Made by a program: the position numbers and the translations under genes. Positions 1 through 9,516 of a DNA stretch of 64,000 nt are shown piece after piece (within the stretch, counting starts at the first letter, position 1; each line of letters opens with the position of its first letter). The notes below the pieces were generated by a model. That model saw only the letters and a list, made by a program, of their open reading frames with translations, had not been told where the DNA came from and did not search any database. The stretch comes from Candidatus Neomarinimicrobiota bacterium (GTDB lineage: Bacteria > Fidelibacterota > UBA2242 > B5-G15). The stretch covers positions 266,132-330,131 of the forward strand of contig JACDNV010000001.1 of NCBI GenBank assembly GCA_017656425.1, read 5' to 3'.

Positions 1-1124
1 GAAAAACGAGCACTTCTACCTGTGGGCAATACGTGATTTGTTCCAGCCCAGTAATCACCAATGGGCTCAGGAGTCTCATCTCCAATAAATACAGCTCCAG
101 CATTTTTTATGCGATGCAGTATAGAATCAGCATCCTTTAGATGTAGCTCAAGGTGCTCCGGAGCAATGGCATTGACTATCTCGATAGCTTCCTCCAAACT
201 CTTTACTTTTACAATCGCCCCATTCTCTGTAATTGACCTAGATGCAATCTCTTTTCTTTCAATTTCCTGTAAAAATTTATCAATAGACTTGCAGATTCTC
301 TCAGCATTTTCATTATCTATCGTTACACAAATAGCTTTTGATAATGGATCATGTTCTGCCTGTGATAACATATCTATCGCTATATATTCGGGATTAGCGC
401 TATCATCAGCCATAACAACAACTTCACTAGGTCCCGCAATAGAATCAATTCCAACATATCCAAAGACCTGCCTTTTCGCCTCTGCAACATAAACATTTCC
501 CGGACCCGTTATTTTATCGACAGGTCTTATACTTTCTGTTCCAAATGCCAGAGCAGCGATTGCATGTGCTCCCCCCACAACGTATACTTCTTTAATCTCC
601 AGCATATCAAGAATAGCTGCCACATATTTATTTAACCTGCCTGTTCTGGTATCAGGCGGTGATACTACTACTATTTCTTTAACACCCGCTACCATAGCCG
701 GGACTACATTCATTAAAACAGAAGACGGATAGCTTGCTGTCCCACCCGGTACATATAACCCTGCCCTTTCAACCGGCACCAATCGTTGTCCCATCAAAAT
801 ACCGGAACTTTTTAACTCCCAGCTGGATATATTTTTCAACTCCTGGTGATGAAAATGTTTTATATTTTCATATGCCTGGTGAAACAGATCGAGTTCCTCT
901 TTGGAAACTTTATTCTCCTCGTCAAAGTCATCCTTATCAGCTTTCACACTTTTCCTCTTGATACCATCAAATTTCATAGTGTATCTCAAAAGTGCTTTAT
1001 CACCATTCATCCTAACATCGTTTATAATTTCGCTTACACTACCGGAAACTTCAATTTGTTTTAAACGGTCAAAATAATAATTATCAATAAAGTCTTTTAT
1101 ATTCTCAAAAATTTTTATAGGCAT
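1..1124 (-). CDS. hisD: Histidinol dehydrogenase (partial, 3' end beyond window)
   Basis: This enzyme oxidises L-histidinol to L-histidine in two NAD-dependent steps, the last steps of histidine synthesis. I translated the minus strand from the ATG at 1124, which follows a good AAGGAG site ten bases after the hisG stop. The product starts MPIKIFENIKDFIDNYYF and runs without a stop to the left edge. It contains the conserved stretches GLYVPGGTASYPSSVLM, VVSPPDTRTG, ITGPGNVYVAEAK, IAGPSEVVVMAD and SQAEHDP, and near the edge GTNHVLPTG, all typical of HisD. The C-terminal part (the end of the catalytic and dimer-swapped region) is missing only because the window ends. It is the second gene of the operon, directly behind hisG, and so falls under the same leader control. 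The identification is secure. Confidence 0.95.
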   Translation of the reverse strand, partial: MPIKIFENIKDFIDNYYFDRLKQIEVSGSVSEIINDVRMNGDKALLRYTMKFDGIKRKSVKADKDDFDEENKVSKEELDLFHQAYENIKHFHHQELKNISSWELKSSGILMGQRLVPVERAGLYVPGGTASYPSSVLMNVVPAMVAGVKEIVVVSPPDTRTGRLNKYVAAILDMLEIKEVYVVGGAHAIAALAFGTESIRPVDKITGPGNVYVAEAKRQVFGYVGIDSIAGPSEVVVMADDSANPEYIAIDMLSQAEHDPLSKAICVTIDNENAERICKSIDKFLQEIERKEIASRSITENGAIVKVKSLEEAIEIVNAIAPEHLELHLKDADSILHRIKNAGAVFIGDETPEPIGDYWAGTNHVLPTGRSARF

Positions 1125-1134
1125 AAAAATCTCC

Positions 1135-2004
1135 TTAATATATAACTTTATTCAAAGGATACTCGATAATGTCGGTAGCTCCGTAGTCTTTCAATTGTGG
1201 TATAATTTCTCTAACAACTTTCTCATCTACAATCACTTCAAGAGCTACCCAATCTTTATCAAGTAAAGGAGATATAGTTGGTTCTTTCATTGCAGGTACA
1301 AATTTCTTTATTTCCTCAACTTTATCTTTTCGGATATTGAATTTTAATCCTACTTTTTCCTTTGCCCTTATTGCCCCCTGTAATAGAAGAGCTATGTTAT
1401 CAATTTTCCTTTTTTTCTTTTTATCCATATATGATTCTTTATTAGCAATAAACCTCGTAGTAGATTCAAGGACTGTATCGATTATTCTCAAATTGTTAGC
1501 TCTTAAGGACGATCCAGTTTCTGTCAATTCGACAATAGCATCTACCAATCTTGGGGCTTTCACTTCTGTTGCCCCCCATGAGAATTCTACCTCGGCTTTT
1601 ACACCCTTTTTCTCCAGATATCTCTTTGTAAGATTTACCGCTTCTGTAGCAATTCTTTTGCCATTTAAATCATATACAGACTGAATCGGTGAATCATTCG
1701 GCACAGCAAGCACCCATTTAACAGGAGAGAAACTGCTTTTGGCATATACAAGTTCACATACCTCAACTACATCAGCCCCAGATTCAATTATCCAATCGAG
1801 ACCTGTTAGACCTGCATCAAGAACATTTTTCTCAACGTACTTAGCCATCTCCTGAGCTCTTACAAGTATTGCCTCTATCTCATTATCATCACATACAGGG
1901 AAATAGCTTCTAGCACTTACACGAAACCTAAAACCTGCCAGCCTGAATAATTCAAATGTGCTTTCTTGCAAACTACCTTTTGGCAAACCAAGTCTTAATA
2001 TCAT
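1135..2004 (-). CDS. hisG: ATP phosphoribosyltransferase, long form
   Basis: HisG condenses ATP with PRPP, the first and feedback-regulated step of histidine synthesis. The protein begins [17 protein letters not shown] and has the HisG signature around [25 protein letters not shown]-binding type segment reads [24 protein letters not shown]-terminal part of about 75 residues (near [20 protein letters not shown] to the end) matches the ACT-like regulatory domain of long-form HisG, so a separate HisZ is not expected. I chose the ATG at 2004 because it has GGAGG nine bases upstream and gives the usual length of about 290 residues. The open frame extends further upstream to a TTG at 2106, but that extension only reads through the attenuator hairpins. 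hisD follows after ten bases. Confidence 0.95.
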   Translation of the reverse strand: MILRLGLPKGSLQESTFELFRLAGFRFRVSARSYFPVCDDNEIEAILVRAQEMAKYVEKNVLDAGLTGLDWIIESGADVVEVCELVYAKSSFSPVKWVLAVPNDSPIQSVYDLNGKRIATEAVNLTKRYLEKKGVKAEVEFSWGATEVKAPRLVDAIVELTETGSSLRANNLRIIDTVLESTTRFIANKESYMDKKKKRKIDNIALLLQGAIRAKEKVGLKFNIRKDKVEEIKKFVPAMKEPTISPLLDKDWVALEVIVDEKVVREIIPQLKDYGATDIIEYPLNKVIY

Positions 2005-2039
2005 AATTATTGTTCCTCCATTTTTTTCTTTCATTGGAA

Positions 2040-2139
2040 TTGAGGACACGGGATAAAAAACCCGGGTCCTCAACTCCCTCACCTGAGAACCCGGGTCTTC
2101 TCTCAAATTAAAAACATCACCCGGAAATTCTCTCAGGTG
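2040..2139 (-). promoter_or_regulatory. Histidine operon transcription attenuator (four-strand leader)
   Basis: On the minus-strand RNA four segments can pair in two exclusive ways. Strand A (2139-2131, CACCTGAGA) is perfectly complementary over 9 bp to part of strand B (2088-2080). Strand B (2096-2084) pairs over 13 bp, with one G-U, with strand C (2072-2060), and this hairpin is followed directly by a run of six U (2060-2055), making a standard intrinsic terminator. Strand C (2073-2061) also pairs over 12 bp with one mismatch with strand D (2052-2040). So A:B plus C:D prevents termination, whereas B:C terminates. The ACCCGGGT core and the TGAG motif recur in the strands. The overlap of A with the His-rich leader frame gives the logic of histidine control. 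Confidence 0.78.
2060..2096 (-). terminator. Attenuator terminator hairpin ahead of hisG
   Basis: A 13-bp stem (2096-2084 with 2072-2060; core ACCCGGGT, one G-U pair) and an 11-base loop are followed on the minus strand by UUUUUU at 2060-2055. It lies 51 bases before the hisG start, so it can only act as a conditional terminator inside the leader. Confidence 0.8.
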
Positions 2140-2179
2140 GGCATTTTAAATGGTAATGTCGATGATATACTAACTTCAT
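2117..2179 (-). CDS. Putative histidine leader peptide
   Basis: This is a 20-codon open frame on the minus strand, ATG at 2179 and TGA at 2117-2119, reading [20 protein letters not shown]. Three of five consecutive codons (2164-2150) are histidine CAT, in the order His-Arg-His-Tyr-His. The frame overlaps the first antiterminator strand of the hisG leader. A ribosome stalled on the His codons would leave that strand free, while one that reaches the stop codon would cover it, which is the geometry expected for attenuation. I see no strong Shine-Dalgarno site in front of the ATG, which is the main weakness. The call rests on position, His-codon density and the matching RNA structures. Confidence 0.72.
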   Translation of the reverse strand: MKLVYHRHYHLKCPPERISG

Positions 2180-2508
2180 AAAAAATATCAATCAAATCTC
2201 AATACGATTTAAATATGCCTTAAAATTTTTAATCTTTCAATGAAATATTTTCCACAAAAAACATCTTAAATTTTTATTGCTTTTACAAAAACAAATTAAA
2301 AAACAAGCCTAATTACATTAAACTTTGCAACTTTGCATTCTTTTATATATATTATAACTGATATTTGATCAATTACAAAATTTTGTGACTTAAATCAAGC
2401 GGCAAAAGTTTTTAATCCCAAAAAGTGATAGAAAACATATTAAAATAAATAAATAAAGTATAAACTTTTATCGGCTGAAAAGTAAAGTGTAATTGAAAAA
2501 CCGAAAAG

Positions 2509-3435
2509 GTGGAAATGAGGAAGAATAAAATAATAATACTTGCCATAAAAATAGTCGTAATAATAGCGATCACTACGCATTTATTGTTAATTAATAGCCA
2601 TGATTCTGTCGGTAGCAGTAGAGGAGAAATACCTCCTGCATATTCAAACTTGATTAATCAGCTAGAAAAGGAAGGTTTCCACAGAGACTTTTTGATTAAT
2701 TTATATTCCGATCCAAGAGTAGAATTCTATGAACAATCGATTTATAAAAATATTATCGATAATGTCTCTAGCTATGTTTCAGATATATATAGAGAAAAAG
2801 TTCAAATATATGATATTGACGATTTTATACGTGAATACGATGATTATCTAAAAGCTGCTGAAGAAAGGTTTAATGTTGAAAAAGAAACAATCGTAGCAAT
2901 ACTTTTCACAGAGACGAAACTCGGGAAAATAATCGGCAAATATCCTGTTTTCAACGTTCTCAGCTCATTAGCCGTAGCAAGTGAGCCTAAAAATCTACAA
3001 AAGATAGAACACTACGTAAACATAAAATACCATTATTATGACTATGACACTAGACAACAAGTAATAAGAAAGTTAAAAGAAAGAGCAATAGAACGTAGCA
3101 ATTGGGCGAAAAGCGAGCTTGTCTCTCTTCTGAAACTTCATTTAACAACAAAAATTGATGCCCTTTCTCTAGTGGGCTCATATGCTGGGGCGTTTGGTTT
3201 ACCTCAATTTATGCCATCAAGTATGATAAAATATGGAGTTGATGGTGATAATGACGGAGATATAGACCTATATTCCTACCCCGATGCTATCATGAGCGTA
3301 GCAAATTTCCTAAGTAATTCCGGGTGGAGCAAACATCACGTCAACAAAAGGAGAGCCTTGCTCAGATATAACTACAGCAGCAGATACGTCAGACGCGTTC
3401 TTAACCTCGCTTCTTTATTAAACAAAAGATATTAA
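2509..3435 (+). CDS. MltB-type lytic murein transglycosylase
   Basis: Members of this family cleave the MurNAc-GlcNAc bond of peptidoglycan to form anhydro-MurNAc ends. After a short basic start and one hydrophobic segment (residues about 7-28, signal or membrane anchor) comes the SLT_2/MltB domain. The catalytic glutamate motif reads AILFTETKLGKIIGKYPVFNVLSSLA (Glu in TETKLG). The typical later block reads SYAGAFGLPQFMPSSMIKYGVDGDNDGDIDLYSYPDAIMSVANFL. The length of about 308 residues fits a compact MltB. The first in-frame start is GTG at 2509, but the ATG at 2515 is better spaced from the AGGTGG site and is the more likely start. The gene is divergent from hisG and convergent with the kinase-like gene at 3442. 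Confidence 0.88.
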   Translation: MEMRKNKIIILAIKIVVIIAITTHLLLINSHDSVGSSRGEIPPAYSNLINQLEKEGFHRDFLINLYSDPRVEFYEQSIYKNIIDNVSSYVSDIYREKVQIYDIDDFIREYDDYLKAAEERFNVEKETIVAILFTETKLGKIIGKYPVFNVLSSLAVASEPKNLQKIEHYVNIKYHYYDYDTRQQVIRKLKERAIERSNWAKSELVSLLKLHLTTKIDALSLVGSYAGAFGLPQFMPSSMIKYGVDGDNDGDIDLYSYPDAIMSVANFLSNSGWSKHHVNKRRALLRYNYSSRYVRRVLNLASLLNKRY

Positions 3436-3441
3436 TAAATA

Positions 3442-4464
3442 CTATAAAATAATGCTTTTGCAAGGGAACTTCAAAATCAGTGTATTTGCCCTGTTATTGT
3501 TTTGGTATGTGTACTCAACTTCATATTTGGACATTAATCCACTCAGTCCCTCTAATGACCAGTCCAGATTAAAATGTTTTTTTGTATATTCACAAAAGGA
3601 GAGATTTTTTACTGACTTATCAATATTATCTGAGATTATTCTTGATAGATCCCTCCCATTACTTTCAAATTTAATCAATACCTTACCATCTTCATAACCA
3701 GTTTCGATTTTTAATTTTTTAGAACTAATTCCTTCCATACTCTTAACAACGATATAAAAAAATGCCAGGAATATCTGGGAAAGGTCTATAAATCTACCGA
3801 ATATAACTTTTGGTACAATTTTTAAACTCAGTTCTTTTTCTATCTCATGTTTAATATAAGAATTGGCATTTAGATATTCCATATTCGTAACAATGAGTTT
3901 ATTTATATCAATGGAGTCAAAATCTTCATTCCTTTCTTTAATACTTTTATGACTTATATTTTCCAATATTCTCTGTATCTTCCTTAACTCAGCAATGATC
4001 TCATTAGTCCCCTCTGATTCAATACCTTTCATTTTAAACATTTGCAACTTATTTAAAGCAACCGTAAGTGGGCTACTAAGATTATGGACTATACCAGGAA
4101 TACTCAGCCCCATATAAGCATAGCTTCTTGTAATTCTTGTAATATTGTAATACATGTCAACAATTGATATTACAATTTGGTCATCCAATAGAAAAGAATT
4201 CAATGCAATTGGGAAGTTAATATTACCCCCAGGAAAGTATAATACCTGTTCTATGTCTTTTCCTGACCTAACTTTTTCTATATGCTCTAATAATAAATGT
4301 ACAACATTTTCATCATCAATTAGATCCTTAACAGTTCCTTCTGTATCTTTAAAAGCCAAAAAGTCTTTTACATCATCAGAAACGTGAATAACCTCATCTT
4401 CTTTAAATACTATAGTTGACATATGTAACCTATCTAATACCTTCCCTAATTCAGATAAATCCAT
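3442..4464 (-). CDS. Degenerate histidine-kinase-like protein (PAS-like + HisKA-like)
   Basis: The protein is soluble, with no membrane segment. Residues 1-110 look like a PAS-type sensor fold (KEDEVIHVSDDVKDFLAF). Residues 115-160 carry an H-box-like motif, IVHNLSSPLTVALNKLQMFK, with His127 in the place of the phosphorylated histidine of HELRTPL-type boxes. The remaining 170 residues have the length and position of an HATPase domain (DIDINKLIV... through KKLKIETGYEDGKVLIKFESNG), but I cannot find a clear N box or the DxGxG motif. ATP binding is therefore doubtful and it may be a scaffold or phosphotransfer module. It is the last gene of the long minus-strand run after rho, and no response regulator is nearby. 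Function unknown beyond signalling. Confidence 0.6.
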   Translation of the reverse strand: MDLSELGKVLDRLHMSTIVFKEDEVIHVSDDVKDFLAFKDTEGTVKDLIDDENVVHLLLEHIEKVRSGKDIEQVLYFPGGNINFPIALNSFLLDDQIVISIVDMYYNITRITRSYAYMGLSIPGIVHNLSSPLTVALNKLQMFKMKGIESEGTNEIIAELRKIQRILENISHKSIKERNEDFDSIDINKLIVTNMEYLNANSYIKHEIEKELSLKIVPKVIFGRFIDLSQIFLAFFYIVVKSMEGISSKKLKIETGYEDGKVLIKFESNGRDLSRIISDNIDKSVKNLSFCEYTKKHFNLDWSLEGLSGLMSKYEVEYTYQNNNRANTLILKFPCKSIIL

Positions 4465-4562
4465 TAATACTATGCGCCTGTCAATAATAATATTTTAATA
4501 AACTAATTTCCATCTATTGTAAAAATAAATCAATACTAAGGATATTTTCAAATAAAATTAAC

Positions 4563-5822
4563 CTACTGATTCATTGTCTTTAAAAATTCTCTGTTATTTT
4601 TTGTTTTTTTCATCTTATCAATTAAAAATTCCATTGCTTCTATAGGATTCATTTCATTTAATAATTTTCTCAATATCCAGACCCTCTGTAGTTCCATCTG
4701 AGACAACAATAACTCCTCTTTTCTGGTTCCTGATCTGTTTATATCTATCGATGGGAATATCCTTCTGTCACTTAGTCTTCTATCGAGAACCAATTCCATA
4801 TTACCTGTACCTTTAAATTCCTCAAATATTACATCATCCATTCTACTTCCTGTATCAATCAAGGCGGTAGCAATAATTGTTAAGCTTCCTCCCTCCTCAA
4901 TATTACGAGCGGAGCCAAAAAACCTCTTGGGTTTATGTAATGCATTCGCATCAATACCTCCTGACAAAATTTTCCCACTATGAGGAACCACAGCATTATG
5001 TGCTCTGGCAAGTCGGGTAATACTATCGAGTAGAATCACCACATCAAACTTTAACTCAACCATTCGTTTTGCTTTCTGTAATACCATCTCAGCTACCTGT
5101 ACATGCCTCTCTGGTGGTTCATCAAAAGTTGAACTAACCACCTCTGCTTTAACGGACCTTTCCATATCGGTAACTTCTTCCGGTCTTTCATCGATTAGTA
5201 ATACAATTAATATTATTTCTGGATGATTAGCAGTTATACTATTTGCAATATGCTGTAACAGCGTTGTTTTACCCGTCTTTGGCTGTGCTACAATTAGCCC
5301 CCTTTGCCCTTTCCCAATTGGACACAACAAATCCATAATTCTCATCGATATATTATCAGAGTCCATCTCCAATCTGATTCTTTCCATCGGATATAATGGT
5401 GTCAGATTATCAAAAGGAATTTTATTTTTTACCAATTCAGGATCCATCCAATTAACAGCCTCAACTTTTAAAAGAGCAAAAAACTTTTCATTATCCTTTG
5501 GTGGTCTTATTTCACCAGATACTATATGCCCAGTCTGAAGATTAAATCTTTTAATCTGTGAAGGAGAAATATATATATCATCGGGGCCAGGTAAATAACT
5601 CTGCTTCTCCGAGCGAAGAAAACCATACCCTTCATCAGTAACTTCAAGAATGCCAGTAGCAAAAAGTCGACCTTCATTTGAGGCTTTTGCCTGCAGTATT
5701 TTTAACGCAAGTTCATGTCTGTTTACCTCATCGGAACCATTAACACCAAATTTTCTAGCAAGCTCGATCAGTTCACGTGTTTTCATCAAATTCAATTTAT
5801 TGATGGTAATTTCTTCTTCCAT
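4563..5822 (-). CDS. rho: Transcription termination factor Rho
   Basis: Rho is a hexameric RNA-dependent ATPase that ends transcription. It has an N-terminal Rho-N helical region (residues 1-50, [18 protein letters not shown]), then the cold-shock RNA-binding domain (about 54-125, [14 protein letters not shown] ... [16 protein letters not shown]). The ATPase core follows, with P-loop AQPKTGKTT at about 179-187, [16 protein letters not shown], Walker [17 protein letters not shown], the Q/R loops ([22 protein letters not shown]) and [26 protein letters not shown]. At 419 residues it is full length without the insertions seen in some phyla. The ATG at 5822 is preceded by AGGGGAGAG. It lies 52 bases downstream of folC. 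Confidence 0.97.
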   Translation of the reverse strand: MEEEITINKLNLMKTRELIELARKFGVNGSDEVNRHELALKILQAKASNEGRLFATGILEVTDEGYGFLRSEKQSYLPGPDDIYISPSQIKRFNLQTGHIVSGEIRPPKDNEKFFALLKVEAVNWMDPELVKNKIPFDNLTPLYPMERIRLEMDSDNISMRIMDLLCPIGKGQRGLIVAQPKTGKTTLLQHIANSITANHPEIILIVLLIDERPEEVTDMERSVKAEVVSSTFDEPPERHVQVAEMVLQKAKRMVELKFDVVILLDSITRLARAHNAVVPHSGKILSGGIDANALHKPKRFFGSARNIEEGGSLTIIATALIDTGSRMDDVIFEEFKGTGNMELVLDRRLSDRRIFPSIDINRSGTRKEELLLSQMELQRVWILRKLLNEMNPIEAMEFLIDKMKKTKNNREFLKTMNQ

Positions 5823-5874
5823 TCTATTCCACTCTCCCCTTTTTTACTTAAATTAGTTTAAAAATGCAAAAAGA

Positions 5875-7158
5875 TTAGTTATTCTTTGCGTTTGCCCGGA
5901 TTGCACTATATACATCATTCGCTATATAGTGACTTCCCGTAATTAATAAAACTCGCTCATCTCTTATTGAAAGACTTCTTAAAAATGCCCCTATATTCTT
6001 CAATTCAGAAATTCCAGCTGTAAAATTCAATAAACGTTCTAATCTAGGTTTGAGTTCATTAAAAGTATAAAATCCATTAAAATTCGATATAATATATACA
6101 TTACCATTCACTTTTACAAGTCTTTTAAGTATGAGGTCTATATTTTTTGTTTTTTTTACAGCCATGATAATGTCAATCTTTTTGTCAGGGAAAACTTCTT
6201 TAAGTGTGTTAAGGACACTGTCAAAACCTGATTCATTGTGAGCAACATCATAATATATAAGAGGATTTTTATTTAATAACTCAAGCCTAGCTTTCCAGTT
6301 TATTTCCTCCATCCCTTTTTTTAATATATCTTCATTAAATTCACAAAAACCATTTCTAGAAAGGCTTTCTAAGGCAGCTAAGGAAGCTTTAAGATTATCC
6401 ACTTGATGTTTACCAATTAAAGGGAATTTCACACTTTTCACATTTTTATTATCGGTTATTATATCGACAACTTGAAATGAAGGCTCAATTTTACAGACCT
6501 TTACTTTTATAATATCCGGAGCATAAACATATTTAAAATTACTTTCCTTACATTTTTTAATGAAATAACTTTTTATCCGTGGGTGCTGTCTTGAAAATAC
6601 AACATTCACACCACTCTTGACTATTCCAAATTTTTCCATCGCTATATTGAGAAGTTTGTCACCCAGATACTCCTGATGGTCCCTTGAAATGCTTGTTATT
6701 ATAGAAACTATAGGATTGACTACATTCGTAGCATCCCATCTGCCTCCCATTCCAACTTCAATTACCGCAACATCAATATTATTTTCAGCAAAATACTTAA
6801 AAGCCAAAGCCGTTGTGACCTCAAAAAAACTGGCATCAATCCTCTCGACCTTATTCTTAATGGAATTTATGAAGTCGATAATATAACTATCTCCAATCAT
6901 CTTGTTGCCAACCACTATTCTCTCATTAAATCTTAATAGATGAGGAGAGGTATAACGCCCCGTTTTGTATCCAGCTTCCTTTAAGACACTATGCAGTATA
7001 GCACAGACACTCCCTTTCCCATTTGTTCCAGCAACATGGATTGAATGAAATTTCCTTTCAGGATTCCCAAGATAATCAAGTAGTTTTCTAATCCTGTCGA
7101 GACCGGGTTTAATTACCTCTGGTCTCAGGTTAAATAGATATTGAATTGTTTTGTCCAT
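5875..7158 (-). CDS. folC: Folylpolyglutamate synthase / dihydrofolate synthase
   Basis: FolC adds glutamate to dihydropteroate and to reduced folates in an ATP-dependent, Mur-ligase-like reaction. Visible motifs are the P-loop HVAGTNGKGSVCAIL at residues 41-55, TSPHLLRFNERIVV, the central-domain VGMGGRWDATNVV followed by ISRDHQEYLG, and the C-terminal domain entry YYDVAHNESGFDSVL. The length of 427 residues is normal. It follows murI by 16 bases and precedes rho in the same direction. Bifunctionality (DHFS as well as FPGS) is inferred from the bacterial family; folP or folA are not in this window. Confidence 0.94.
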   Translation of the reverse strand: MDKTIQYLFNLRPEVIKPGLDRIRKLLDYLGNPERKFHSIHVAGTNGKGSVCAILHSVLKEAGYKTGRYTSPHLLRFNERIVVGNKMIGDSYIIDFINSIKNKVERIDASFFEVTTALAFKYFAENNIDVAVIEVGMGGRWDATNVVNPIVSIITSISRDHQEYLGDKLLNIAMEKFGIVKSGVNVVFSRQHPRIKSYFIKKCKESNFKYVYAPDIIKVKVCKIEPSFQVVDIITDNKNVKSVKFPLIGKHQVDNLKASLAALESLSRNGFCEFNEDILKKGMEEINWKARLELLNKNPLIYYDVAHNESGFDSVLNTLKEVFPDKKIDIIMAVKKTKNIDLILKRLVKVNGNVYIISNFNGFYTFNELKPRLERLLNFTAGISELKNIGAFLRSLSIRDERVLLITGSHYIANDVYSAIRANAKNN

Positions 7159-7174
7159 AATTGATTTAAAACGA

Positions 7175-7984
7175 TTATTCCAAAAAGACCTTTTCTATAT
7201 TTTTTAATCTCTGTCCCATGAAAAAACTAGCAATCTCTTCAAATTTTTGTGGATAATCCGATACAAAAAATCTATCTTCGATTTCTAAATCTTTATCATG
7301 ATCCGCCAGCAGATTGATTTTTTTGAAAATTCTATACACTTCATTAGCTACCTCAATAGAAGAATCAATAATAATTACTTTACTATCGAAGTAATTTTTA
7401 ATAGAATCCTTTAATAGCGGATAATGAGTGCATCCAAGTATTAAGGTATCAATTTTACCTTTTAGTGAGCTTAAATAATAATCTATTACACTGTCAACAA
7501 TAGCACCATTTAACAATCCTTCTTCAATCAGAGGAACAAACAATGGGCAAGCCTTCTGTATTACCTTAATATCAGGTTTCAAATTGTTCAACATCAATTT
7601 GTAAGTATCAGAATTCATTGTTGCAATCGTACCAATTACTCCTATAGTACCTTCTTTTGTCACTTCAACTGCCTTTTTGCATGCTGGCTCAACCACCCCT
7701 ATTACCGGTACATTACATTTTAGCTTTAACTCTTCAAGGGCTATGCTCGATGAAGTGTTACAAGCTACAACAATAAATTTTACTCCGTTGTCCTCAAGAA
7801 ATTGTGATATTTGCAATGAATATCTGATTACAGTTTCACTGCTCTTTGAACCATAAGGCACCCTCGCTGTATCACCAAAATAAACTATTTTCTCATATGG
7901 CAATATCTTTTTTATTTGTTTTACAACTGTTAACCCACCAAGTCCTGAATCAAAAATGCCAATAGGTCTATTGTTATCTACCAC
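7175..7984 (-). CDS. murI: Glutamate racemase
   Basis: MurI makes D-glutamate for peptidoglycan. Near the N-terminus is RPIGIFDSGLGGLTVVKQI, followed by YFGDTARVPYGSKS. Both catalytic cysteines are present, in VACNTSSSIALEEL and LGCTHYPLL. The frame is open up to a TTG at 8020, but that would add residues resembling no racemase. The GTG at 7984, nine bases after a GAGG site, gives 269 residues, the usual size, and overlaps the end of the upstream amidase gene by 11 bases, suggesting translational coupling. Together with the amidase, ftsB-like gene and transglycosylase it forms a cell-wall neighbourhood. Confidence 0.93.
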   Translation of the reverse strand: MVDNNRPIGIFDSGLGGLTVVKQIKKILPYEKIVYFGDTARVPYGSKSSETVIRYSLQISQFLEDNGVKFIVVACNTSSSIALEELKLKCNVPVIGVVEPACKKAVEVTKEGTIGVIGTIATMNSDTYKLMLNNLKPDIKVIQKACPLFVPLIEEGLLNGAIVDSVIDYYLSSLKGKIDTLILGCTHYPLLKDSIKNYFDSKVIIIDSSIEVANEVYRIFKKINLLADHDKDLEIEDRFFVSDYPQKFEEIASFFMGQRLKNIEKVFLE

Positions 7985-9512
7985 CAACAATTTCCTCTTC
8001 ACATACTTTCTTGAATTCAATTATACTCTCACATAGAGTCTCAGCTATCATCTGTCTGTATTTGGAACTATTTAATTTCTTTTCATCAGCTGGATTTGTC
8101 ATATATCCGATCTCACATAAAAGGCTCGGCATTGATGCGCCTATTAATACATAGAATCCCGCTTGCTTTACACCTCTATTTTTAAAGGGAACCTTCTCTT
8201 CAAAATTCTCTGAAACTATTTCAGCCAACCTTTCACTATCCTTCATATAAGCAGACAGCACCATATTAGCGAGAATGTTTGTTATGTCATCATAGCCCTT
8301 ATATTTTTCCTGATCTTCCTTTGACTCGAGTCTAATTACAGAATTTTCCTTTTCTGCCACCGCAATTGCATCCTCGCTTTTACCAGGTCTTAAAAGATAA
8401 AATTCAATACCAGATACACGACTACTTTTGCGAGAAGCATTAACATGTAAACTTATAAATAACTTCCCATTCTCATTATTGGCTATCTGGGTTCTTTTCC
8501 ATAGTGGTAGAAATACATCTTTCTTTCGTGTATAAACAACGCGTATCCCCTTTTTTTCAAGCAGTCTACCCAGTCTCAACGCAATATCAAGAACAATATC
8601 TTTCTCATTTAATCTATATCGTCTCCTGGGAGTACCTACATCCTTACCCCCATGTCCAGGATCCAGAACAACAGTGTCGATGTACCAAGAGCTTTTTGCC
8701 CTCTCTATTTTCTCTTTGATAACATTACTATCTGGGAAAAACAGAGAGGCAAGTATTTTACCTGTAGTATAATCATAATGAACATCAGAGGATATGAAAT
8801 TCTTATTAAAATTAAAGATAATTTGTACTGACTCCCCTAATTGCAGAACTTTTATCCCTTCTATATAGACAGATTCATTTATAAATGGAATATTATTCGA
8901 ATCAACTCTAGCACCATATATAGTCAGATAAAATTGTTGGTTATTATTCCTGAAATAATATGAAAAATCTTTATCTGAAAAAGGTTTATCAGCATCTATT
9001 ATTACAACCAAACCATTGACCTTATCGGTGGCCTTTATTTTACTTATATTCCCAAGGACAAGAGTAGACGGCTTAAATAACCTGGATTTTCTATATATCG
9101 ATACCTCAATGTTATCTTTATTAATCCTGAAGGACAGATTTGGGAAACCTGATATTTTTAATGCGTTCAAGAACCTACTGGCTGGAGCATATATATCGTT
9201 TCCAACTAATAACACTGGATATTTAATATTCACTACATCTGTACCGATAACAAGGAAAGAACTATTTATTGTAAACTTTATTATCTTTTTATCAATGAAT
9301 ATAAGCAACTTACCATTCTCAGGCCGATAATATGTCCTTGCACCAATCTTCTTCGTAAAATCATTCAACGATACGTATGAAATAGTATCATATTTTGCAA
9401 TACGGACTCTGAAATTTTTATTAAGCTCAGGGAAATTAACACTCATATAGCTGGAAAAGGCTATATTAGCCAGCAAAACTATCAATCCAGATACTCTCAA
9501 AAAGTTTTTCAT
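7974..9512 (-). CDS. N-acetylmuramoyl-L-alanine amidase (Amidase_3 family)
   Basis: This is a zinc amidase that removes stem peptides from peptidoglycan, AmiC-like in architecture. After a signal peptide (MKNFLRVSGLIVLLANIAFSS) come about 250 residues of beta-rich AMIN-like and copper-amine-oxidase-like domains (DVVNIKYPVLLVGNDIYAPASRFLNAL). The C-terminal Amidase_3 domain starts at VVLDPGHGGKDVG. The zinc ligands are visible: His in DPGHGG, Glu in RLNEKDI, His in FISLHVNAS, and the late catalytic Glu in SLLCEIGYMTN. The open frame begins at 9554, but the ATG at 9512 starts the signal peptide and is four bases past the upstream gene's stop. It is probably periplasmic and used in cell separation. 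Confidence 0.92.
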   Translation of the reverse strand: MKNFLRVSGLIVLLANIAFSSYMSVNFPELNKNFRVRIAKYDTISYVSLNDFTKKIGARTYYRPENGKLLIFIDKKIIKFTINSSFLVIGTDVVNIKYPVLLVGNDIYAPASRFLNALKISGFPNLSFRINKDNIEVSIYRKSRLFKPSTLVLGNISKIKATDKVNGLVVIIDADKPFSDKDFSYYFRNNNQQFYLTIYGARVDSNNIPFINESVYIEGIKVLQLGESVQIIFNFNKNFISSDVHYDYTTGKILASLFFPDSNVIKEKIERAKSSWYIDTVVLDPGHGGKDVGTPRRRYRLNEKDIVLDIALRLGRLLEKKGIRVVYTRKKDVFLPLWKRTQIANNENGKLFISLHVNASRKSSRVSGIEFYLLRPGKSEDAIAVAEKENSVIRLESKEDQEKYKGYDDITNILANMVLSAYMKDSERLAEIVSENFEEKVPFKNRGVKQAGFYVLIGASMPSLLCEIGYMTNPADEKKLNSSKYRQMIAETLCESIIEFKKVCEEEIVGGR

Positions 9513-9516
9513 TTTA

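Noticed and set aside
2005-2106. N-terminal extension of hisG from a TTG start
   Set aside because: It reads through the terminator hairpin and adds residues absent from HisG; ATG 2004 has a clear ribosome site.
2054-2150. T-box or TPP riboswitch in front of hisG (a CTGAGA and GGGTG are present)
   Set aside because: The T-box consensus GGGTGG-ACCGCG and the second conserved half of the TPP motif are absent; a His leader peptide explains the structures better.
7985-8020. Longer murI from TTG 8020
   Set aside because: It would overlap the amidase gene by 47 bases with no racemase-like residues; GTG 7984 has a GAGG site and gives the usual length.
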